Shown: positions 1 through 5,067 of the stretch, piece after piece
Layout: each line of letters starts with the position of its first letter
How positions within the stretch are numbered: the stretch's first letter is position 1
Program-made: the position numbers and the translations under genes
Notes under the pieces: model-generated
Seen by the model: only the letters and a program-made list of their open reading frames with translations
What the model was told of the DNA's origin: nothing
Databases searched by the model: none
DNA from: an uncultured Ruminococcus sp.
GTDB lineage: Bacteria; Bacillota; Clostridia; Oscillospirales; Ruminococcaceae
DNA: 5,067 nt
Assembly: GCA_947175975.1 (NCBI GenBank)
Contig: CAMWOX010000135.1
Location: forward strand, 1-5,067
Direction: 5' to 3'

Positions 1-3000
1 GTATCCCTTGCTAATATAGAAGGCTTCTATGAAAAACCCAGAATTGATTTAGAATTATTAAAAAAATATCATGCTGGATTGATCTGCTTATCCGGCTGTC
101 TCTCTGGTGAGATTGCAAGACTCTTACTGGAAAATTGCTATGATGCTGCAAAAGAAAAAGCGTTACAATATCAGAATATTTTCGGCAAAAAAAATTACTT
201 TCTCGAAATTCAGAATCATGGCTTGCCGGAAGAATCCAGAATCAAAAATTTACTGGTGAAACTATCTCAGGATACCGGAATCGGATTGGCAGCTACAAAT
301 GATGTACATTATGTACGGAAATCAGATGCACTCATACAGAAAATCATGCTTTCTATCCGACATAATTCCATCATGCAAAACCGCAGTTCCACAGAAGAAG
401 CATTCTATCTGAAATCCGCAGAAGAAATGACGGAACTGTTTTCAGATCTGCCGGATGCGATCCGGAATACAGTATCTATTGCGGAAAGATGCAATCTGGA
501 AATAAAATTTCATGAAAGAAAACTGCCACATTTCTTCCAGGAGGGAATTTCTGATAACCAGGCATATTTCAGACAATTATGTGAAACCGGTATGTATGAA
601 CGCTACGGACAGAATCCGGATTCTGCAATCAAGGAACGCTTACAATATGAAATGCAGGTAATTATAGAAAATGGCTTTACAGATTATTTCCTGATCGTCT
701 GGGACGTAGTACGCTATGCCAGAAATCAGGATATTCCTGTTGGTGTTGGCAGAGGATCAGGTGCTGGCTGTCTTTGCGCCTATTGTCTGTCTATCACAGA
801 AATAGATCCGATCAAATATCATTTATTATTTGAAAGATTTCTGAATCCCGGAAGAAAAACAATGCCTGATATTGATCTGGATTTCTGCATAGAGGGCAGA
901 CAGAGAATCAAGAATTATGTCGTCCGGCGTTATGGAACAGAACATGTCTCAGAAATTACAGTATTCGATACGCTGAAAGCCAGAAGTGCCATTAGATTGG
1001 TAGGAAAAGCCCTGAACATGCCATATCAGATCTATGATCAGATTGCCAAATCCATTGATAGCGGAAGATCACTGGAACAGCTCCCGAAGCTGAATCACCA
1101 GAATCAAGCACAGATCCGGCAGTTACTGGATACTGCACGTCTTGTAGAGGGAATGCCTCTGCATGTGTCTGTCCATTCCGCCGGAGTCATTATCACAGAA
1201 GAACCCGTGATGCATTATACACCAGTAACTCAGAATGATCAGATCTATGTGGCACAGTATACAATGGATATTCTGGAACAGCTCGGCTTGCTGAAAATTG
1301 ATTTTCTGGGGCTGAGAAATCTGACAATCATCCGGGAAGCAGAAAAATCCATCCAGAAATATCATAGAAAATTTTCTGTCAGGAATATTGATCTGGAAGA
1401 CAAAGCTGTCTATGCTTTTCTCGGAACTGGTCAGACATCCGGATTATTTCAGCTCGAAAGCGACGGTATGAGAAGATTCCTGGTGCAACTACAACCCCAA
1501 TGTATGGAAGACATCATTGCAGCCCTGGCACTATACCGTCCCGGTACAATGGATGCCATTGAAACTTATATCCAGAACAGAAAACATCCCGAACAAATCC
1601 GTTATCTGCACCCGATACTGGAAAAAATCCTGTGTACCAGTTACGGCTGTATGCTCTATCAGGAACAAGTGATGCAGATCTGCCGGGATATGGCAGGTTA
1701 TTCCTACGGGCAGGCGGACGAAGTCCGCCGTGCTATGGCAAAAAAGAAAAAAGAAATCATGCAAAAAGAACGGCAGAACTTCCTGCAAGGAGCTGCTACC
1801 ATCCAGATCCCGGCACAGATTGCACAACAGGTCTTTGACCATATGGAAAAATTTGCCTTCTATGCGTTCAACAGATCCCATGCAACAGCCTATGCGAGAA
1901 TTGCTTATCAGACTGCTTATCTGAAATATCATTATTTCGGCGATTATCTGGCGGCTCTCATGACATATGCAGAAAGTGATACAAAACTGGCGGACTACAT
2001 GAAAGAATGTAAATCCCGGAATCTGAAATTACTTCCCCCGGATATCAATACAAGCCAATGTCAGTTTGTTTATCATCCTGAAAACAACAGCGTTTCCTTT
2101 GGACTGATCGGCATCAAAGGCATGGGCAGAATGCTTCTGGATAAAATACTGGAACAACGCAGGATTGCAGGAAAATTTACAGATTTTTCCGAATTTTGCA
2201 AACGAACAATTCCATTAGGCATCCATAAACAGCATCTTGAAGTATTGATCAAATCCGGAGCATTGGACACCCTGAATGCAAACCGGAAACAAATGCTTCT
2301 GCAATACCCTCAGATTCTAGGGAATCTGCATCAGAACACGGATTTTATCATTGCTGGTCAGATGAGCCTGTTCGGAGAAGAAAATACACCCAGCAATCAA
2401 AATTCGCCAAGTGTGCCTGATTTTCCCAACTCTGAAAAATTACAATATGAAAAAGAAGTACTGGGATTTTATCTGTCCGGGCATCCCCTGGATGCACTCG
2501 ACTATCTGAAAAATCTGTTGAAATGTAATAGTATCTCTGATCTGCATAGATTGCAAAATTCTACACATTTCCGTACACTTGCACTGATTCGTTCCTGCCG
2601 GATCTGTCAGACCAGAAAAAATCAGGATATGTGCTTTTTGACGCTTGAAGATAAATCCGGCATGATAGACGCTGTTGTGTTTCCGGAGGAATATTCCAGA
2701 TTCCGGGAACGGTTACGGACAGGCAACATAATTTATCTCACCGGGAAAAAATCAGATCAAAATTCTGTCATCTGTGAGCAGATCCGGCAAGATACAGAAC
2801 TGCCTGCAATGTTGATACACATGCAGTTATGTATCAAGCTTAATTCGCAGAAACAGGCAGAATTGCACCAGATCCAGGAAATTTGCAGACAATTTCCCGG
2901 TCATACAGAATTAATATTTTATCTCGAAACTACCAGAAAATATATTTCTCCCAGGAACAGAGTTTCTGTTACAATCACACCGGAACTTTATCAGCAACTG

Positions 3001-3063
3001 ATCCAGATCATTTCTCCGGAACACATTGGCTGTATTCCAGGGATAACAACAAAGAAAACTTAA
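1..3063 (+). CDS. dnaE: DNA polymerase III alpha subunit (DnaE), 5'-truncated by window edge
   Basis: Replicative C-family DNA polymerase that adds dNTPs to a primer in the cytoplasmic replisome. The frame is open from base 1, so the true start lies outside; 1020 residues are visible and about 130 N-terminal residues (first part of the PHP domain) are missing. Visible in order: end of the PHP domain, with SGCLSGE near residue 32 and the TNDVHY motif at 99-104; palm with GVGRGSGAG at 248-256 and PDIDLDF at 289-295; YQEQVMQI at 553-560; FNRSHATAYA at 623-632; a helix-hairpin-helix region near 700-770; a beta-clamp-binding motif QMSLFG at 787-792; SGHPLD at 826-831; an OB fold near 861-920. The three catalytic aspartates appear intact: D290, D292 and D434 (in KIDFLGLR). 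In Firmicutes, DnaE usually works beside PolC, often extending primers; that role here is inferred. Identity is certain; whether this is the only dnaE of the genome cannot be told. The TAA stop at 3061 is followed by a terminator-like hairpin. Confidence 0.97.
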   Translation, partial: VSLANIEGFYEKPRIDLELLKKYHAGLICLSGCLSGEIARLLLENCYDAAKEKALQYQNIFGKKNYFLEIQNHGLPEESRIKNLLVKLSQDTGIGLAATNDVHYVRKSDALIQKIMLSIRHNSIMQNRSSTEEAFYLKSAEEMTELFSDLPDAIRNTVSIAERCNLEIKFHERKLPHFFQEGISDNQAYFRQLCETGMYERYGQNPDSAIKERLQYEMQVIIENGFTDYFLIVWDVVRYARNQDIPVGVGRGSGAGCLCAYCLSITEIDPIKYHLLFERFLNPGRKTMPDIDLDFCIEGRQRIKNYVVRRYGTEHVSEITVFDTLKARSAIRLVGKALNMPYQIYDQIAKSIDSGRSLEQLPKLNHQNQAQIRQLLDTARLVEGMPLHVSVHSAGVIITEEPVMHYTPVTQNDQIYVAQYTMDILEQLGLLKIDFLGLRNLTIIREAEKSIQKYHRKFSVRNIDLEDKAVYAFLGTGQTSGLFQLESDGMRRFLVQLQPQCMEDIIAALALYRPGTMDAIETYIQNRKHPEQIRYLHPILEKILCTSYGCMLYQEQVMQICRDMAGYSYGQADEVRRAMAKKKKEIMQKERQNFLQGAATIQIPAQIAQQVFDHMEKFAFYAFNRSHATAYARIAYQTAYLKYHYFGDYLAALMTYAESDTKLADYMKECKSRNLKLLPPDINTSQCQFVYHPENNSVSFGLIGIKGMGRMLLDKILEQRRIAGKFTDFSEFCKRTIPLGIHKQHLEVLIKSGALDTLNANRKQMLLQYPQILGNLHQNTDFIIAGQMSLFGEENTPSNQNSPSVPDFPNSEKLQYEKEVLGFYLSGHPLDALDYLKNLLKCNSISDLHRLQNSTHFRTLALIRSCRICQTRKNQDMCFLTLEDKSGMIDAVVFPEEYSRFRERLRTGNIIYLTGKKSDQNSVICEQIRQDTELPAMLIHMQLCIKLNSQKQAELHQIQEICRQFPGHTELIFYLETTRKYISPRNRVSVTITPELYQQLIQIISPEHIGCIPGITTKKT

Positions 3064-3079
3064 ATACTTTCTGTAACAA

Positions 3080-3123
3080 ATTCTCTCCCTGCGGAAAGCA
3101 GAGAGAGAATCAAATAATTTTTT
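3080..3123. terminator. Convergent, probably bidirectional intrinsic terminator
   Basis: A 13-bp inverted repeat (3080-3092 and 3098-3110) closes on a 5-base loop (GGAAA on the plus strand). The only non-canonical position is 3088/3102: a C-A mismatch in plus-strand RNA, but a permitted G-U pair in minus-strand RNA. For dnaE, a run of six T follows at 3118-3123, seven bases beyond the stem, which is a little far for an ideal terminator. For the minus-strand genes, the stem is followed by the U-rich sequence TTTGTTACAG. The hairpin sits between two convergent stop codons (TAA ending at 3063, TGA at 3125-3123), exactly where a shared terminator is expected. Function is inferred from structure and position. 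Confidence 0.75.
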
Positions 3124-3491
3124 CAGAACAATTTCAGAAAATATCGGACAGGTATTCCCTGCATCTGCTCTGTTTCAACTACAGCAAAGCCATCACCAAC
3201 GATCACAGCTGCCATACCGTTTCCAAGAACCAGTTTCAGAGCATGTTTCAGACTACATTGCAGTTTATCTAACTCCGGCTGGTAAGCGATCACATAACAT
3301 TTCGGATTCTCTGTTAATGCAGTAAAATCTTCCGTTTTGCAGATTTTACTCATATCCAGCCAGTCTTCAGCATGATGGCAGAATCTTCCGATACCATACT
3401 GACGTTTTTTCATGCTCTTCAATTCATACTGTAATCTCTCTTGTCTGGATCTGACAATAAAATTCTTGATAAAATAAGACTCATAATTCAT
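3123..3491 (-). CDS. Conserved-looking hypothetical protein, 122 aa, downstream of ANTAR regulator
   Basis: Function not recognised. The 122-residue protein begins MNYESYFIKN. Its N-terminal third (about residues 10-38) is strongly basic and probably helical, with several Arg/Lys and ERLQYELKSMKKR. A middle segment contains RFCHHAEDWLD. The C-terminal part is hydrophobic and probably beta-rich (GNGMAAVIVGDGFAVVE, then PVRYFLKLF). No signal peptide or membrane-length hydrophobic stretch is seen, so it is probably cytoplasmic. The ATG at 3491 lies inside the ANTAR gene: the two reading frames overlap by 11 bases, and an in-frame stop just upstream (3509-3507) makes this the first possible ATG. 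A GAGGA sits 12 bases before the ATG, a slightly long spacing, so translation is probably coupled to the upstream gene. Co-transcription with the GS-like and ANTAR genes suggests a shared role. It is real rather than a shadow ORF, because it fills the space between the ANTAR gene and the terminator and has a plausible start. Confidence 0.8.
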   Translation of the reverse strand: MNYESYFIKNFIVRSRQERLQYELKSMKKRQYGIGRFCHHAEDWLDMSKICKTEDFTALTENPKCYVIAYQPELDKLQCSLKHALKLVLGNGMAAVIVGDGFAVVETEQMQGIPVRYFLKLF

Positions 3492-4050
3492 AAGTTGATA
3501 AAATCCTCAATGCAACTTCCTTCCTAGTGGATCTTGTGTCCATTGCCTGCTTTTCAATATAACGGTGTGCCTCCGGTTCTGTAAATTTTAGATACTGCAT
3601 TAAAGCACATTTTGCCCTGTTAATTAACCGCATCTCATCTATTTTGACCATTAGCTGAGAGTTTTCTCTCTTCAAACCAAGCATTCTTGATCTTGTTGCT
3701 TCTACAAGCCGGATTGACTGATGAAAAATACTGCGATTCATAGGTCTTGCTACAATACAGACACCATAATCCCCAACTTTATCGTCAATATCATCCGCAA
3801 GATCCGCTTTACACAATAAAATAATCCCTGCACAGGTATTCTCCGCCATATACACAGATAATTCATGTCCAAATTCATCTTTCAGCGGCGTATTGATGAT
3901 TATCAATGCATAATCCATATTATTCATCATCCGACGGGCTTCACTGCCACTAGTTGTATACGTCAGATTGGTATAACCGTAAGCATGTAGAAATTGGGCT
4001 ATGATTTCCATACTTTTTTCAGAACCAGAAATAATCAAAGCTCTGTCCAC
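3481..4050 (-). CDS. Pseudo-receiver/ANTAR-domain RNA-binding antiterminator
   Basis: A 189-residue regulator of the AmiR/NasT/EutV type: an N-terminal receiver-like domain (about 1-115), a linking helix or coiled coil (about 115-140), and a C-terminal ANTAR domain (about 137-189). ANTAR is recognised from the series R-LINRAKCALM-----TEPEAHRYIEKQAM----RKEVALRIL. ANTAR proteins bind paired hexaloop RNA hairpins and prevent transcription termination. The receiver is degenerate: strand 1 runs LIISGSE, where an acidic pair is normal; the phospho-acceptor position is N53 (IIINTPL, normally Asp); the switch Thr/Ser is Cys (C80); and the usual Lys-Pro is R102-P103. Phosphorylation control is therefore unlikely. 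Start choice: an upstream in-frame TTG at 4059 directly abuts the AAAGGAG ribosome binding site and cannot use it, whereas GTG at 4050 has 9-base spacing and gives the typical beginning MDRALIIS. The gene lies 45 bases after the GS-like gene and overlaps the next gene by 11 bases. Confidence 0.93.
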   Translation of the reverse strand: MDRALIISGSEKSMEIIAQFLHAYGYTNLTYTTSGSEARRMMNNMDYALIIINTPLKDEFGHELSVYMAENTCAGIILLCKADLADDIDDKVGDYGVCIVARPMNRSIFHQSIRLVEATRSRMLGLKRENSQLMVKIDEMRLINRAKCALMQYLKFTEPEAHRYIEKQAMDTRSTRKEVALRILSTYEL

Positions 4051-4059
4051 GCAGCTCAA

Positions 4060-4066
4060 CTCCTTT
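4060..4066 (-). promoter_or_regulatory. Ribosome binding site that sets the ANTAR gene start at GTG
   Basis: On the minus strand the sequence AAAGGAG lies 9 bases before the GTG at 4050-4048 and zero bases before the TTG at 4059-4057. The spacing supports GTG as the initiation codon and removes three residues from the longest possible reading frame. Confidence 0.75.
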
Positions 4067-4095
4067 AGGTTTCATAATTTCTAATTATTTTCTGA

Positions 4096-5067
4096 TTACT
4101 CTGACAGGAAATATTGCTGTTCTTCAAAGATTGCCTTATCTTCTGCCGCATCATACAAAGCGAGCTGTTTTTCGATATTCTGATAAAAATTCCGGAGAAT
4201 TTCCTCAGGCAGATTCTCCTGAATAAATACACTTGCCTTTGCGATTTCGTAAGCTTCCCGGAGTGTTGCAGGAAGTGATTGAAACTTCTTAGGCTCTCCG
4301 GTCACAAGCAGATCTTCTGAAAGCGTCAGTTTCCGGTTCATGCCGTCAATGCCAGCAGCCAATAACAACCGGAAAGACAGATACGGATTACAGTAACAGT
4401 CCGCACTTCTGATGTCAATTCTTGCAGATTCACCAATGGCTTCATGCACACGGATCAAAGGATTACGGTTCTCAAATGACCAGTTAATATCATTTGGCGC
4501 GCCGCTATGGCGTAGTCTGGTATAGGAATTCACAATCGGATTGAGAAATACTGTCATTTCCGGTGCATGATCCAGAATACCCGCAAGAAAAGCCGATCCT
4601 TCCGGAGAAAGCTTTCTATTTTCCAATTCAAAAATATTCCGATTCTGATATTTCAGGCTCATCACAATCGTCAGCGCACTTCCATAAGTGCCGCTTAACG
4701 GCTTCGGCATAAACGATGCATACAAGCCATTCTGGGCGGCAATCGTCTTCACAACATTCTTATAATGCACCATGTTGTCAGCAGCTGTGACAGGCTCACT
4801 GCACTTGAAATCAATTTCATTCTGTCCTGCTCCGTATTTGTGGCAGGAACGCTGCGGATGCAATCCCATCTCTTCCAGAGAAAGACAGATCTCCCGTCTG
4901 ACATTTTCGCACTTGTCCAGTGGTGCAACATCCAAATAGCCTGCATGATCATGCGGAATTTTAGTAGGCTTTCCCTCATGGTCACAATCAAACAGATAAA
5001 ATTCACTTCTTGTGCCAAGCTCACACGAATAGCCTTTTGTATATAATTTCTGGATATAACTCTGGAG
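4096..5067 (-). CDS. Glutamine synthetase-family protein with degenerate active site, 5' end beyond window
   Basis: The reading frame is open to the right edge; the ATG at 4935 is internal. 323 residues are visible, and about 110 N-terminal residues (the beta-grasp part) lie outside. Family features of type I glutamine synthetase, in order: G-TRSEFYLF (18-26), GYLDVAPLDKCENVRREICLSLEEMG (near 42-68), GQNEIDF (81-87), FMPKPLSGTYGS (119-130), VNSYTRLR (179-186), ENRNPLIR (199-206), RIDIRS (216-221), CNPYL (226-230). GS makes glutamine from glutamate, ammonia and ATP, but here key positions differ. By eye against Salmonella GlnA numbering: E129 is R20, E212 is K77, N264 is Y128, H269 is T133, H271 is V135, flap E327 is G189, E357 is D218. 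Retained are E131 (E22), E220 (E84), R321, R339, R344 and R359. Activity as a normal glutamine synthetase is therefore doubtful; a ligand-sensing or altered-substrate role is more likely. It is the upstream gene of the minus-strand set; its promoter is not in the window. Confidence 0.92.
   Translation of the reverse strand, partial: LQSYIQKLYTKGYSCELGTRSEFYLFDCDHEGKPTKIPHDHAGYLDVAPLDKCENVRREICLSLEEMGLHPQRSCHKYGAGQNEIDFKCSEPVTAADNMVHYKNVVKTIAAQNGLYASFMPKPLSGTYGSALTIVMSLKYQNRNIFELENRKLSPEGSAFLAGILDHAPEMTVFLNPIVNSYTRLRHSGAPNDINWSFENRNPLIRVHEAIGESARIDIRSADCYCNPYLSFRLLLAAGIDGMNRKLTLSEDLLVTGEPKKFQSLPATLREAYEIAKASVFIQENLPEEILRNFYQNIEKQLALYDAAEDKAIFEEQQYFLSE

Noticed and set aside
1123..2270. Several minus-strand and alternate plus-strand frames inside dnaE
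   Set aside because: They are shadows of the dnaE frame, with no Shine-Dalgarno and no recognisable protein features.
2883..3272. Plus-strand open frame spanning the dnaE end, the terminator and the 122-aa gene
   Set aside because: It runs through the terminator hairpin and across two real genes on opposite strands; its translation is low in complexity and unlike a folded protein.
4057..4059. TTG as the start codon of the ANTAR gene
   Set aside because: It directly abuts the AAAGGAG ribosome binding site with no spacer. GTG at 4050 has a 9-base spacer and gives an N-terminus that starts right before the first receiver strand.
4019..4075. Possible 18-codon leader peptide on the minus strand starting ATG AAA CCT AAA GGA
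   Set aside because: It has no Shine-Dalgarno of its own, contains the ANTAR ribosome binding site and overlaps the ANTAR start out of frame; it looks incidental.
4074..4088. Small inverted repeat (ATAATT and AATTAT with a 3-base loop) between the GS-like and ANTAR genes
   Set aside because: Only six A/T pairs and no T run or hexaloop. It is too weak to be a terminator or an ANTAR target.
4933..4935. ATG as the true start of the GS-like gene, giving a 279-residue protein
   Set aside because: The frame continues upstream to the window edge and encodes recognisable GS sequence (SEFYLF, and GYLDVAPLDKCEN spanning the ATG), so the ATG is internal.
4765..5046. Open frame on the plus strand opposite the GS-like gene, and a second minus-strand frame at 4749-5024
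   Set aside because: Both overlap the GS-family coding sequence, whose frame is proven by conserved motifs through to the window edge. Their translations show no family features.

Overview
The window looks like chromosomal DNA from a low-to-moderate GC Gram-positive anaerobe, most likely a clostridial gut bacterium of the Lachnospiraceae type. This is inferred from AGGAG-type ribosome binding sites, A/T-leaning codon use, a Firmicutes-style DnaE and the pairing of a glutamine-synthetase-like gene with an ANTAR regulator. No RNA genes, mobile elements, CRISPR arrays or long repeats were seen. Almost all of the window is coding, with no gene-free stretch longer than about 60 bases.

Layout: (1) Bases 1-3063, plus strand: the 3' seven-eighths of a DNA polymerase III alpha subunit gene (dnaE), open at the left edge. 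Its three catalytic aspartates, clamp-binding motif and C-terminal OB fold are all visible. (2) Bases 3064-3122: a short convergent intergenic gap with a strong hairpin that can serve as a terminator for both sides. (3) Bases 3123-5067, minus strand: a three-gene set read from right to left. It starts with a glutamine-synthetase-family gene open at the right edge. A pseudo-receiver/ANTAR RNA-binding antiterminator follows after 45 bases, and then a 122-residue protein of unknown function that overlaps the ANTAR gene by 11 bases.

The minus-strand set is the interesting part. The glutamine synthetase fold is plainly recognisable, but by eye alignment most metal- and substrate-binding residues are replaced. 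Two metal-ligand glutamates become Arg and Lys, the metal-ligand His becomes Thr, the substrate-binding Asn becomes Tyr, and the flap Glu is lost. The ANTAR protein next to it also lacks the phosphorylation residues of its receiver domain (Asp to Asn at the acceptor site, no acidic pair, Lys to Arg). A catalytically dead ligand-binding enzyme next to a phosphorylation-independent ANTAR protein resembles the logic of the AmiC/AmiR and NasS/NasT pairs, in which a ligand-sensing protein controls an antiterminator by direct binding. The working hypothesis is a nitrogen-metabolite sensor built from a glutamine synthetase pseudoenzyme, an ANTAR effector and a small accessory protein. This is inference; only the residue losses and the gene arrangement are seen directly.
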